Part shown: positions 23,359 to 34,854 of the stretch, in pieces
Position numbering within the stretch: the stretch's first letter is position 1
Layout of the letters: each line of letters opens with the position of its first letter
DNA from: Nicotiana tabacum
Lineage: Eukaryota; Streptophyta; Magnoliopsida; Solanales; Solanaceae
Direction of reading: 5' to 3'
DNA length: 64,000 bases
NCBI RefSeq assembly: GCF_000715075.1
Contig: NC_134095.1
Span: 57,842,419-57,906,418, forward strand
The notes under the pieces: model-generated
Seen by the model: the letters and a program-made list of their open reading frames with translations, nothing else
Told to the model about the DNA's origin: nothing
Databases searched by the model: none
Made by a program: the position numbers and the translations under genes

Positions 23359-24306
23359 TTGTTTAAATTATCGAGAGATGCCGCGAGGTTGGACCACGAG
23401 GCTCAGTATGCGGCGCCAGATGACTACCATCGGGGTAGGGGTGTCCCACGAGGCAGGGGTAGGGCACGAGGGAGGGGTGCCCCACGAGGTAGGGGTGCCC
23501 CACGGGGTCGCGGGGGACGGCGAGGAGGTGGTCCCCAGCAAGGGGGCGTTGAGACACCTGTCGACCCACCTGTTGAGGGACATGATGAGGACTTTGGAGT
23601 TGAGGCGCTTGGAGATGATTAGCCGGGTTGAATACCTCGGGTAGATGAGTCTTCCAACAACATGCCTTCGTACAGCCTTCAGCTATCTCTGCCAGCATCG
23701 CAGGTCACCCTGTCAGGAGCATTGTCGATCACGGGTACATTCGACGGGGATGCAGACCAGTACTTTGCATGCTCATCTACCGCAACTGAGGATTGGCCCA
23801 CCCGGGATGTGGATGGCGGGCGCACGTTGAGTTATGCCTCATCCCCGGCGGTTGATGCGGAACTACCACAGGGGCAGGTATGTTTGTATTACTTTAAAAT
23901 TTCAATTTGTTTTCTTTTCCTTAATGAGCTGACATTAATTAATTTAACTTTCTTATGTATGTTTTGTCCCAGCCCATCTTTGAGGCCACTACATGCTTTG
24001 ATGAGGACACCACAGATGCATATACTCAGGCAACCGACGAGACCACGGTGAGAAAATATTTTTTGACTCAACACGTACAATACAAATATACTTTTTCACA
24101 TGCTAAGATTACTACTTGTTTTGTAGGTTGCTGACGGCCCGACAACATATTCTTCTGATCCTGCCAGCTGTGGTGTCGATGTTGCTGCACATCCTCACAT
24201 AAAGTGACGGCTTGATGACGATAATCCTGATAGTGTACCCGGGTGGCACAGGATGCGACTTAGGCCAGCAACAGCACTGAAGCACACAGGCTGCGGGACT
24301 CACTGA
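23359..24306 (+). pseudogene. Plant mobile domain (PMD) gene, 3' part only, in MULE 1
   Basis: Only the 3' exons are present; the PMD fold itself is missing. The first piece (23359-23622) encodes a tail with DHEAQYAAPDDYHRGRG and then an Arg/Gly run (PRGRG repeats, about residues 28-55), ending GGPQQGGVETPVDPP. The reading continues through a stop at about 23620 as SYSLQLSLPASQVTLSG. Two GT...AG introns follow (about 23878-23971 and 24048-24126), then RLDDDNPDSVPGWHRMRLR and a stop at 24304-24306. MULE 2 has the same tail (RRRLDDDDPDSVPG at about 34420) behind a recognisable PMD. PMD proteins include host MAIN/MAIL factors and TE-borne copies. The tandem repeats sit directly where the 5' exons should be. 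Confidence 0.65.
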
Positions 24307-24504
24307 TTTACTTATGTTTTTAGTTTGTGTAAATAGTGCATTATGTAAATAATGGTAACAATTATCTTTTAACAATATTTTTATTTTAATTGCGTTTGAA
24401 CAACAATTTTACTTAAACAGTACACAAGAAACACAAACATTGCAAACGTAACACAAAAACAAACAGTAGAACTAAAACCATCACTGCACAAAGGATAACT
24501 AAAA

Positions 24505-24840
24505 TCATAAAACGCAGTACTATACCACACGTTATATTAAATTTTTCTGCAATAAACCAACTTTTTTCACATAGATTTCATCTTTTGCAGAACGACAAGA
24601 CAACTCCATAAAACGCAGTACTATACCACGCTTTATATATTAAATTTTTCTGCAATAAAACAGCTTTTTTCACATGGTTTTTATCTTTTTCAGAACGACA
24701 AGACAACTCCATAAAACGCAGTACTATACCTTGCTTTATATATTAAATTTTTCTGCAATAAAGCAGCTTTTTTCACATGGTTTTCATCTATTTCAGAACG
24801 ACAAGACAACTCCATAAAACGTAGTACTATACCACGCTTT
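24505..24840 (+). repeat. Four ~104-bp repeats ahead of the GRF gene in MULE 1
   Basis: Each unit has ATAAAACGCAGTACTATACC, then TTAAATTTTTCTGCAATAAA, TTTTTTCACATGG and CAGAACGACAAGACAACTCC. Units begin near 24508, 24611, 24713 and 24815. The first half is the same motif as the TIR palindromes, so terminal sequence has been copied inside the element. Confidence 0.75.
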
Positions 24841-24857
24841 ATATATTAAATGCCGCC

Positions 24858-24867
24858 TATAAATAAC
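24858..24867 (+). promoter_or_regulatory. TATA box of the MULE 1 GRF gene
   Basis: CTATAAATAACGG about 100 bp before the GRF start codon. The same CTATAAATAACGG plus CTCATTGTAGTTA context precedes the GRF gene in MULE 2 on the other strand, and a decayed CTACAAATAACGGGCG precedes the third copy. This conservation supports a real promoter. Confidence 0.6.
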
Positions 24868-24962
24868 GGCCTCATTGTAGTTACTTTGTGTGCTCAAAAT
24901 TAGTAAAAGCAAATATTTCATTAAAAGTAAGATTTTTTTACTAAAAGCAAATATTTCATTAA

Positions 24963-25412
24963 ATGACTCAACCTCTTCGTCCACGAAAGTGCAACTGTGG
25001 AAAAGAATGCTCGATGCAAAATTGTTGGGACGATGGTGAAGTTGGACGCCGCTACTGGTGTTGTATGAACCAGTTATACAAGGTTCCTGGCGAACCTATT
25101 TGTGATTTTGAGGAATGGGTTGATGAACCATGTTATCAGGAATGCTACAGAGAACAACTGCAGTTTCTTCATAATATGTGTTTATGCCAACGGGAAACAC
25201 AAAGAGAAAGCAATAAAATTATTGTAGAAATGAGGGCGAAGCTGAAGGAGGTGGGAGAAGAAAAATGGAAAGCACAAAAGGAACGTAAAAAAAAATATAA
25301 ACGGGAACTTGCGGAGGTGAAGGCGAAACTGAAAGAGGTAGAAGAAGAAAAAGAACAAATAGAAGAACGATTTAAGTGGTTGGAGCGGAGAATAAATGGC
25401 AACCGGCACTAA
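24963..25412 (+). CDS. Small GRF-type zinc-finger, coiled-coil protein carried by MULE 1
   Basis: An intact 149-residue ORF. Residues 10-50 form a GRF-type zinc finger: a CNCGKEC knuckle, then GEVGRRYWCCMN and CDFEEWVDEP, the Cys plus Gly-Arg-aromatic arrangement of the zf-GRF family, which binds nucleic acid in other proteins. Residues 60-145 are a highly charged coiled coil (KLKEVGEEKWK, KLKEVEEEKEQIEERFKWLE). There is no signal peptide or membrane segment. It lies between the PMD gene (same strand) and the transposase (opposite strand, tail to tail) and has its own TATA box. Two other copies in this window (34855-35321 and 39883-40243) are broken, so this is the only intact gene of the element family here. 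A DNA-binding accessory or regulatory role is inference. Confidence 0.7.
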   Translation: MTQPLRPRKCNCGKECSMQNCWDDGEVGRRYWCCMNQLYKVPGEPICDFEEWVDEPCYQECYREQLQFLHNMCLCQRETQRESNKIIVEMRAKLKEVGEEKWKAQKERKKKYKRELAEVKAKLKEVEEEKEQIEERFKWLERRINGNRH

Positions 25413-25654
25413 ACATTGGCATGTATGTGTTTTGTGTATTTTTCATATTTCATTTATTTTTATTATGTTCGCCTGTTATGTTTGTGTTTGTGTTGTAGTA
25501 ATGTTTTATTTTAATTGAAATGGCATGTATGGCATGTATTGAAGTGGCATGTATTGGCATGTATGACATGTATGTGTACTAAGTTTATTTGATATATATT
25601 GCAGCATACACAAGTACAAACACGTATTACAAAAAACAATACCAAAACAAAAGA
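25413..25654. other. Shared 3' region between the GRF and transposase genes
   Basis: It contains repeats of TGGCATGTAT (about 25515-25570) and a block, CATTGGCATGTATGTGTTT, that also follows the GRF stop codon in MULE 2. It probably holds both 3' ends; no clear poly-A signal was chosen. Confidence 0.4.
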
Positions 25655-28605
25655 CTAGGGGTATCCTTGATAGTTGGGTACATTCGACGAACTTGCACCA
25701 GGAGCCAGATTACCACCGCCACGCACACCACCTAAAGGACATTTACGACGGTCGTGTCCTGTTTGCGAGCATATGCCACATTTACGCGCATAAACGGTGT
25801 CACCAACATCCATTTGGATACGTATACGCGTTCTCTTTTGTACTTGCAGCTTGCGCAAATAGTCCTTGTTACATACCATCTTAAAAGGTTCCGGCGGCCA
25901 ATAATGCTCAACACCTAATGGCTGCAACTTCCCACTATACGTGTTTATGTATGCAGCAATACTGTATTGCCTATCAATATAGTTTGTTGCCCCATATCCA
26001 ACTTGTTGAAAGCACTTCAACGCATGTGCGCACGACATGTGGTATATGATCCATTTTCCACATGAACACAACCTTCTATATTCATTCACCGTCTGTAGAT
26101 TATTCCCACGGTGTCCGCGGATAGCGGTCTTAACTTCAAAAATACCCCGTTCATGATCGTACTAAAGAAATGAATGCCACTGTGCTCGCCTCCTGGACCT
26201 TTCAAATCTTCTCATGGGTATTGGCATAAATTGAACACCCTTGTCCATTAATGCTAATGTAGCTGCATTTCTTTCAACAAACCTCTTTGCACTCTGTTTG
26301 AATGTCATGCGGACCATGGCAATGACATGCAGACCACGGGCAGACTTCAACAAGTCGTTGAATGACTCTGACATGTTGGTAGTGAGGGATCCCCATCGTC
26401 TGCCGCCATTAGCATGCAATGTCCACATGTGAAGCTCATGCCCCATCAACCAAGTATAGGCTCGTGGTTCTAATTGCTGGATCGCTTCCATGCGCCTCGT
26501 GAATTTGCATTGTTGGCGCTCAGTTGAAGCCATCTACATTAAGTCATGCAAGGCCTTGTCCGGATATTTCTTCTGGAAATTGGCATTCAGGTGACGCACA
26601 CAGTAACGGTGGTATGCATATAGTTCCTGCCATTCAGGCAAGTGACGTACAGAACTTAAAATACCACCATGTCGATCAGATATTAGACAAATACCTGAAC
26701 GTTGTTTGACAACGTGCTGCTTCAAGTGGTTCAAAAAAAGCGTCTACGTCTCTGCGCTTTCGTTGGCACATATGGCAAAAGCTAGTGGAAATATTTGCCC
26801 GTTGGCATCTAATGCAACTGCAATCAAAAGTTTAATATCATACTTTCCATAGACATGAGTACCGTCTATGGAAATAACAGGACGACAATGCACAAAACCA
26901 TCAATTGCTGGTTTAAATGACCAGAACACATAGTTGAAAATATATTCGGGTCTGTCCGAACTCCGCTCACGCCTCCATTCAACAACAGTCCCGGGGTTAA
27001 AGTATTGCAGTGCGGCCATGTACCTGGGCAGATTTGAAAAAGACTTATCCTAGTCGCCATAAATAAGTTCAAAGGCATGTTTGCGACCGAGATATGCCTT
27101 TGTTATGGTTATAGTACAACCATACTCCTGGTGGACGGCTGTAATACACTCTTTAATCTTGAACCTAATGGACACTTCCAAATATGGAATCAAGACAAGA
27201 GAAATCAAGTCTACATCCAAGTTGAAGTGATTCTCAATGTATGTGTCCATTTCACATCTGTGCTCGCTAAAAAATTTACCCACTTTCCACAAACCTAATT
27301 TCTTCTTGGTGGCACGCAACATCCAGAGACAACTCATAAAGTCTCTACGACATACAACCTTGTATTTCTCCGTAGTTGACTCACTTACCGTCATCTCACG
27401 GCACTCTCTTATACTATAGATTTTACAGCCCTAATTAGGCGAGCTTTATCGGGGAAATACATGCCCTTTTTCAGAACAGCTGGTCTAGACTCATCCCACA
27501 TCGTTGACCGAAATTCATCATCATCCCTTGTGAGGCAATCCACGTTCGGGAGGAGGAACATGCTCCCTCGTCAGCTCAGGTTCAACATTCACTTCCTCCT
27601 CCTCATCACCTTCATCATGGAAGGGTGTGTCATCCCCAGACTCATCCGCATTGTTGTCATAATCACTATCATCTTCTTGACTGCGCATCTGCCAAATCAC
27701 GAGTAAATACGTCATCTATGGGCAACTGTGTGAGGTTAGGAGCTTCAAGAAGCTCATTTTCACTACACAAAAAGAACAAAATGATAAGTTACCCAACTAG
27801 ATAAATACTTTAAATATAGCTATATCACTTTACTTACAAGTCGTACTGTCTTGACGTTTTATGATGGATATTTTCTTGTTGGTGATGACTCCCGGATGGA
27901 CCACCGTGGTCCAATACTCCAGAACTACGCATATTCCAACTAGGGGCGGGGTCATAACTTGTAAAATTCATATTCGGACGGTACCCCCTATGAAAAATAT
28001 GAGTGTTAATACAAATCTAATTAAAACATAAAATAAACATTGCTAAAGCGTAGTAAAATTGAAGTTTACCAGTTATCTTGTTGATTACATAAAGTCGAAA
28101 AATTATTTTGTGGCTGCTCATTCGCCGGTGGAGACAAGTTTAAATCAAGGCAAGCTCTTTCATCAGCAATCTGTCCGGCAAAAACTACTCCAGAATAACC
28201 ACCCGATGACTGGGGGTTATCCCTATTATGCACGCCCTCATTATTGGGAACGTCTTCCACCTTGACGTACATTTCCAATAGTTTTATTACAATAAATTCC
28301 CTGTATTCATCCGGAATACGCAAAAAATCTCTAAGAGTTTCATCATCCTCGATGTTAAACTCAGAATAATAAGCAAACCCCTGCGGAGTCACTGAATACA
28401 GAAATCTACCAGTTACTTTAAGGTTAACCTAACGCCTCCTATCACTCATTTTTGTACGTAACAACGATACCAATTTATCGTACTCCATAGTAAGCGTCAA
28501 TTTAACATGACACTGTGGAGGTGAGCTATACCTCACAGAGTTATTCTCCAGCACAACCTCACCCCCCAAATATAGTGAAACCTTTATTTTTGGCACTTCA
28601 GACAT
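25655..28605 (-). pseudogene. MULE 1 transposase (MURA-type) with PB1-like N terminus
   Basis: Read leftwards from ATG 28605: an N-terminal region beginning MSEVPKIKVSLYLGGEVV, resembling the PB1-like start of plant MULE transposases; an acidic segment (28392-27521) with two probable introns; and the transposase body. That body (27394-26162) has VISIDGTHVYGKYD with the first catalytic Asp (about 26865), LISDRHGG with the second Asp, and NMSESFNDLL in the region of the catalytic Glu. The C terminus has a SWIM-type zinc finger (CSCGKWIIYHMSCAHALKC, about 26060-26005) and a CCHC knuckle (CGICSQTGHDRRKC). In-frame stops sit at 28429-28431, 27050-27052, 26744-26746, 26534-26536 and near 26160, plus frame breaks around 27420-27520. 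Compare MULE 2 at 35807-38776. Confidence 0.85.
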
Positions 28606-28699
28606 TGTAAAAAAATGATTGATAAGAAGAAGAGAGATGTATGAACGCAAGTTTGAATGGATTTTCATAAAATTGAAACGCCTTTAAATAAGGTAAGTA

Positions 28700-29085
28700 C
28701 GAGAATTTTTCTATGTAAAACGCAGTACATTACTACGTTTTATGTATTTAAATTATTGTTATGTCAGTTAATTGGTGGGGCCGAAAATCAGAGTAAAACG
28801 CAGTATAATAGTACGTTTCAGGTAAAACGCATTATTATACTGCGTTTTACAAAACAACAAATGTGTTGTACTGCTTATAAGTAAAACGCAGTATAGTACT
28901 GCGAATTAGTAAAAAAAAAATTATGAATAAAAAGCAGAACTATACTGCGTTTTACTTTAACGACCAAATTTCTGTTAAAGTAAAATACAGTATAGTACTG
29001 CGTTTTACGTAATTACGTAATATTTTTTTTAACATTAGAAACGTATTTTTTGTCCAAAAAAATATCAAAAAAGTTTCGGGTAGAA
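28700..29085 (-). repeat. MULE 1 right terminal repeat with palindromic units
   Basis: Palindromic AAAACGCAGTA.../TACTGCGTTTT units lie near 28717, 28794, 28823, 28883, 28931 and 28985, followed by ACGTAATTACGTAATATT and the terminus TTTTTTGATATT-like/GTTTCGGG. The outer ~160 bp pairs with 21487-21650 in inverted orientation. Confidence 0.75.
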
Positions 29086-29094
29086 GTACAACGG

Positions 29095-29794
29095 AAAGAT
29101 AGTGTTGCTTAAAAAGGTAATATCAAAATCGACTTATTACATATTTTTCTTATATTCTTGTGAAAATTAAAATTCAATCGAAAATTTATCAAAGTAGATT
29201 CTGATATTTAAGAAAAAGAAAAAAAAAAGGATAAGTGAGCGAGTAAAGTGAAAAACTTAGCTCCGGTCAAAGATTAAAAGCAAAAAAAACTAATCATGAT
29301 TTGAGTAATTGATTAAGCAAAAGCAAAACACATTTACCGAATGATTAAGACACTAGATTGGGACAACCATCTTAAATAACCAATCATATCTACCCATAAA
29401 GGAAAAATACGATGATTTTTCTAAGTAGGTCCCATAAGAACTTTCTGACAGCTGGCATAATCTTACGTGTACTAATACTTCCTTTGTTTTGTCGGTGGAA
29501 GGCAAAAGAAGGTTTTAAATAAAAAACACAGAAATAAAAAATAAAGAAATTTGGTCATTGTGTAGGTCCCACAAGCGGCAGCCCATGAACGTGGTGCCCG
29601 AATATCCAAGTCCACCCACTCCATATCGCCGACAGAATGATCCAACGGTTATTATATCATGATCTAACGGTCAACAATATTCCACGTCTTCGAAGGTGGG
29701 TCCAAAAACGCGGAGCTTAGCTTAGTGAAAACCTTTTGAGTGATGTTGGTATGTCGCTTTCATTAGCTGTCAAGCAACAGCTGCTATGTTATCC
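29095..29794. other. Spacer between the two MULEs, no gene seen
   Basis: About 700 bp of AT-rich DNA with a GTAGGTCCCACAAGCGG stretch near 29564. No coding region or repeat boundary was identified. It shows the two MULEs are separate insertions. Confidence 0.5.
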
Positions 29795-29854
29795 TTATTT
29801 GAGGAGACCGAAACCAAAATGTGATTCTTTTGGACTCAAAATATATAAATAGAT

Positions 29855-30015
29855 GGTAAAAAAAAATATATTTTTATATATAGTGCCACAATACCTAGCG
29901 CTATACATTAACGATAACAACACCATTAATATATAGCGCCAGGTATTGTGGCGCTATACTGTAAAAGCTGACACGGCACAAGTATAGCGCCACAATACCT
30001 GACGCTATACATACG
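29855..30015 (+). repeat. MULE 2 left terminal palindromes 'TATAGCGCCACAATACCTGGCGCTATA'
   Basis: Three units of an imperfect palindrome (TATAGYGCCACAATACCTRGCGCTATA or its inverse) lie near 29879, 29934 and 29982. They occupy the place taken by the AAAACGCAGTA palindromes in MULE 1 but have a different sequence. Confidence 0.8.
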
Positions 30016-30527
30016 TTTTTTAAATTCCTTCCGTCTTCTTCATCGTTTCTTCCTCCATTTTTTTAACCTCTCCTCTCTTCTTGGTCCCCACCCCATACCC
30101 GCTTCTGCCCTCCTTTTAAAAAAATAAAATAAAATTGTGGGTCCCCCGACACATAAAACTTGAAGAACGTAGGTCCCACATTCGAGTAGAGCTTCGTGTT
30201 ATTGTTGATTCACACATTTGGAGTCAAAATTTCAATCTTTTTGCTTTCTGAAAATTCTAAATCGAGGTATTTCGATTTATTTTAAGTTGAAACATTTATA
30301 ATAATGCATATTATTTGATTTGAATATGTTCTATTTCGGTTTGTGTTTTTTTCGAAACTAGCATATTAAATTTATTCGGATTTAATATTAGTGTTTTCTA
30401 AAAAAATATAAATTTGTAAAATAAATTTGTCTGTTAATATCCTGATTTATATATATGCGTTTTCATGTCGTTTTGTGTTTTATTTGCAATTAAATTTATT
30501 TGTTGTTTATGTTTAGTTTAGATTATT

Positions 30528-30615
30528 TTTTAGCGTAGTAAAATCTAGACCTTTTTAGTGTAGTAAAACGTAGACCCTTTTAGCGTAGTAAAATTTAGAG
30601 CCTTGTAGCGTAGTA
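30528..30615 (+). repeat. Minisatellite 'TTTTAGCGTAGTAAAATCTAGACC', ~4 units
   Basis: Four units of the same ~24-bp repeat seen at 22261-22430 in MULE 1, at the equivalent position in the element. Confidence 0.75.
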
Positions 30616-30689
30616 ATGTGTAGTATTTTAGTTTAGAATTCCTTTTGTTTAAATATCTTATACTGGTTGTTGAAACTACAAACTTTGTA

Positions 30690-30812
30690 CAATTAAGTTA
30701 ATAATTGTATCAACACACATAATTAGTAATTTGTACAATTAAGTTATTAAAAATATGAATTTAAACTATAAAAAGATACATAATTATTAATGATAGTTTG
30801 GTGCTATTGGGC

Positions 30813-30897
<85 letters not shown>

Positions 30898-30993
30898 ACA
30901 ATTAAGTTATTAAAAATATGAATTTAAATTATAAAAAAATACATAATTATTAATGATAGTTTGGTGTCATTGGGTCTCGCCACATGCGCAAAC

Positions 30994-31050
<57 letters not shown>

Positions 31051-31158
31051 GTACAATTAAGTTATTAAAAAATATGAATTTAAATTATAATAAAAACACA
31101 TAATTATTAATGATAGTTTGGTGTCACTGGTCCTCAAAATATCGAGCCCTGAACTCAT

Positions 31159-31229
<71 letters not shown>

Positions 31230-31439
31230 ATTTGTACAATTAAGTTATTAAAAAAATATGAATTTAAATTATAATAAAAACACATAATTATTAATGATAG
31301 TTTGGTGTCATTGGTCCTCAAAATATCGAGCCCTGAACCCATATATATAATATGAATTTAAATTATAATCAAAACACATAATTATTAATGATAGTTTGGT
31401 GTCACTAGGCCTCAAAATATCGAGCCCAGAACCCAAATG

Positions 31440-31529
<90 letters not shown>

Positions 31530-31764
31530 GTACAATTAAGTTATTAAAAAATATGAATTTAAATTATAATAAAAATACATAATTATTAATGATAGTTTGG
31601 TGTCACTGGTCCTCAAAATATCGAGCCCTGAACCCATATATATATATATATAATTTGTACAATTAAGTTATTAAAAAATATGAATTTAAATTATAAAAAA
31701 ACACATAATTATTAATGATAGTTTGGTGCCACTGGGCCTCAAAATATCGAGCCCGGAACCCATA

Positions 31765-31812
<48 letters not shown>

Positions 31813-31965
31813 GTACAATTAAGTTATTAAAAAATATGAATTTAAATTATAATAAAAATACATAATTATTAATGATTGTTTGGTGTCACTGGTCCTCAAA
31901 ATATCGAGCCCGGAACCCATATATATAATTTGTACAATTAATTTATTAAAAAATATGAATTTACA
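30690..31965 (+). repeat. Tandem repeat with interposed (TA)n tracts upstream of the PMD gene in MULE 2
   Basis: About nine units contain AATTTGTACAATTAAGTTAT, then AAAAATATGAATTTAAATTA, ATAATTATTAATGATAGTTT, and TCAAAATATCGAGCCC with GAACCCATATATA. Many are separated by (TA)n tracts of very different length (for example 30837-30891, 31000-31046, 31165-31227, 31446-31525, 31769-31807). The ATCGAGCC(C/T)GGAACCCATA core is shared with the 140-bp array of MULE 1, where no long TA tracts are present. Confidence 0.85.
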
Positions 31966-31974
31966 GTTGACGAC

Positions 31975-34519
31975 ATGGACGCGACTATACATCCCGGCCC
32001 TCGGACGTTGGATCTATTAGCCCTACAGCCCCAGCATAGATCCGAGTATATATGGGACGGACAGTTGCTTACGCAGACTTTCCGGCTAGGAGAGTGGATC
32101 TATTGTGGGAGATTTTGAGTCCTCCCCGCGTTCTACATCCCCGCGTGGTCCATTACCTAGAGAGATGAGATTATATAGGATTATTAGGATTGGCCGAATA
32201 CAGCTCGACTATGCTTTGATCACGGCCTTGATTGAGTGGTGGCGACCGGAGACGCACACTTTCCATTTGCCCATCGGCGAGGCCACCATCACACTCCAGG
32301 ACGCTGAGATTTTATATGGCCTGTCCGCTGATGGCTTGCTAGTTTTACTGTCTGCGACCATAAAATATTATTCGCGGCAGGAATATTGGGATATGCTGCA
32401 CATGCTCACAGGTTTCATGCCGGAGGACGAGGAGGTAGCGTCTGGGTCCAGTCGTACACAGTTGGTCCCCATTAGAGACCACCTAGTGCAGATCCACCAT
32501 ACTATCACCGACGACTCAGCGGAGGTGGATGTATAGCGATATACGAGGCTGTTGTTGCTCCTTCTATTTGGGGGAGTCTTGTTCCCGAACACTTTGGGGA
32601 ACCTAGTGAGCCTCTATTTTCTGCATCATATTGCCCGGTTCGAGGATACAACCATCTACAGCTGAGGTGGTGCTGTCATCTCATATCTGTACAGACAGAT
32701 GTGTCGGGCTTGCATCGGCACACAGAAAGACGTTGGTGGCTTTCTGCCACTTCTACAGGTGACAACATATTCAAATAATATGTCCATTAGTTACAAGTTT
32801 ACCTAGTTATAGTTAATTTTATACTTTACGTCAACTTTGTATGTTAGGTTTGTGTCTGGGAGCGATTTCTACAGTTTCATCTACCTCTACCACAGCTACC
32901 GGCTAATGTAGAAATTCCGCAACTCCCTCTAGCCTGTAGGTGGGTTATGCATCGTACTCTTGCACGAGAGTATGATGCCCATCATAATCTCCCCCTCTGC
33001 AAGGATGTGTTGGATCTGCTGGAGGACGCACAGGTGAATATCTAACTAAACTTACCTATTATAGATTAACTTAGTGTTGCGCATACTAACGGTTTGTGTT
33101 CTTATTTGATAGTTCATCTGGACGTCGTATAGCGATGAGGTGGTAGGTACCCTGCCAGCGTATTGCATGTTCGGCCAACATATTTGGAGGGCTTCTTTCC
33201 CGCTCATATGACTCGATATTGTCGAGCATCATGCCTCCGAGCGGGTATTTCGTCAGTTTGGCCTGCCGCAGCCTATACCGACTCTGCCTGCATGGCATGC
33301 TTTACATTATGAGAGGGATGATCGGTCCAGGGTGGACGACACATTTATGGCATGACTTAACGAGCAGTTAGGTACTTGGGACAAGCGAGGGGACTTGACC
33401 CCACCTCCGCAACACTTTTCTATTCAACGTTATATGGCATGGTACCGCACTGTTTCCCGATTTTTTATCGGGAACCCAGTTCATCAGGCACACGGTCGGT
33501 ATGTCCCATACGCCGTGAGACACGAGGCCCTGGTATGTTTTCTGTTATTATTAATTATATACCTGTAATTTAGTGCCAAAAATGTAGTTTACATTTTTTA
33601 CTTTGTGCAGGCGATTGGATTGCATGCCGTCTATCATATGGGGCAGCAGATGCAGAGTTATGTCCACGATCCTGTGGCTATGCAGGAATATAGTCATCGA
33701 TTCATGGATGTGGCTGCCCAGACACTGCAGCGAGCCCGATCGGATCAGCGTTTGGCACACGAGACTGATTATATAGACCCAGCGCAGTACCATCGAGGTT
33801 GTGGTATCCCACGAGCTGGTGGTACCCGATGAGCTGGTGGTGCAGGACGACGTGGTTGTGAGCAGAGAGGAGGTGGTCCCCAGCAAGGGGGAATTGAGGC
33901 TTATGTTGATGATGTTGTTACTGATATGGCAGGTGGCATGCATGAGACGGACAAGTCGTCTTACAGCCTTGGAATTTATCGCACTCAAGTGCCATCGCAG
34001 GTGACCCCATCGGGTCAATTATTGATCACGGGCTCGGATATTTAAGGAGTGGATTGGGGTAGATACTTCCCAAGCCCGTCTACCACTGTTGAGGATAGAC
34101 CGACCCGAGATATTTATAGTGGGCGCCGACTGAGTTATGGCTCCACATCACATGCGTAGGTATGAGTTTATTAGTATTGAATTTGAATTTGTTTTAACTG
34201 TAACTTATTTATTTTCTTTAACTTTATTAATTTCCTTTTAAGGCTTCATGCGATGTAGCGACAGATGACTACATTCAGGATCTAGAGACGATGATAGTAA
34301 GACAATATAAATTGTTATGTAGTTTTCTATACTAAGTTTCATATTATTATGTAGCCTTCTACTGGAGCTGACAGCACCACCAATACATGTCATCCTGTGC
34401 CGCATCCGGCTATAAGGAGACGACTTGATGATGATGATCCTGATAGTGTACCCGGGCGGGAGGGAATGTGCCTCAAGCCAGCGGCTGCATTGAGACACAC
34501 CGGATGCAGGACACATTGA
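31975..34519 (+). pseudogene. Plant mobile domain (PMD) gene of MULE 2, all exons present but broken
   Basis: From ATG 31975 the sequence reads MDATIHPGPRTLDLLALQP, HRSEYIWDGQ and, after frame breaks near 32080 and 32160, IRIGRIQLDYALITALIEWW, TFHLPIGEATITLQDAEILY. This is the hallmark start of plant-mobile-domain (MAIN/MAIL-like, 'PP7 long form'-like) proteins. Exons continue at 32550-32760, 32848-33033, 33112-33530 (QRYMAWYRTVSRFFIGNP) and 33611 onward (MGQQMQSYVHDPVAMQEYSH), separated by GT...AG introns. The 3' exon at about 34354-34519 ends RRRLDDDDPDSVPG and HTGCRTH. Several stops (about 32106, 32663, 33210, 33354, 33829) disable it. In host plants PMD proteins take part in silencing and genome stability; TE-borne PMDs are known, their role is not. 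Confidence 0.75.
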
Positions 34520-34854
34520 CATGGTGTAAACAATATTTTTGTATACATTAACAACAATATTTAATCGAATATGCCCATTACTTTTTTTAGTTCTCCATTC
34601 ATTTGATAGTTTCATAAAATAAAATTTAGAACAACACAAGCACTTAAACTTAACTTACACTTTAATTAAAATAAAATTTAGTACAACACAAGCACTTAAA
34701 CTTAACTTCTACTTCAATTAAAATAAAATTTAGTACAACAAACAAGGAAAACATTACTACAGCACAAACACAAGCACAAACACAAACATAGCAGACCAAC
34801 ATAATAAAAATACATGAAATATGAAAAATACACTAAACACATACATGCCAATGT
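34520..34854. other. PMD-GRF tail-to-tail spacer with ~65-bp direct repeats in MULE 2
   Basis: About three near-copies of TTAAAATAAAATTTAGTACAA (one reads ATAAAATAAAATTTAGAACAA) and CACAAGCACTTAAACTTAAC (34612-34740). The rest is the converging 3' regions of the two genes. Confidence 0.5.

Larger units (their letters stand above)
21487..29085 (-). mobile_element. Mutator-like element 1 (MULE) carrying PMD, GRF and transposase genes
   Basis: Long terminal inverted repeats bound the element. The left begins GACTCCGAAACTTTTTTTG. The right, reverse-complemented, begins near ACCCGAAACTTTTTTGATA. Both continue with GGACAAAAAATACGTTTCTA and ATTACGTAATTACGTAAAAC for at least 160 bp of near identity. 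Inside are a MURA-type transposase (minus strand), a partial PMD gene (plus), a GRF-zinc-finger gene (plus) and several repeat arrays. GTACA occurs just outside both ends (21478 and 29086), possibly the core of a decayed 9-bp target duplication (6 of 9 bases match). The transposase has many stops, so the copy is non-autonomous now. Confidence 0.85.

Noticed and set aside
23363..23698. Long minus-strand frames opposite the Arg/Gly-rich PMD tail
   Set aside because: They are mirror translations of CGAGGGGTGGGGCA-type repeats; the plus strand matches the tail of the MULE 2 PMD gene.
31057..31535. Minus-strand frames of Tyr-Ile repeats
   Set aside because: These are translations of (TA)n microsatellites and the tandem repeat units.
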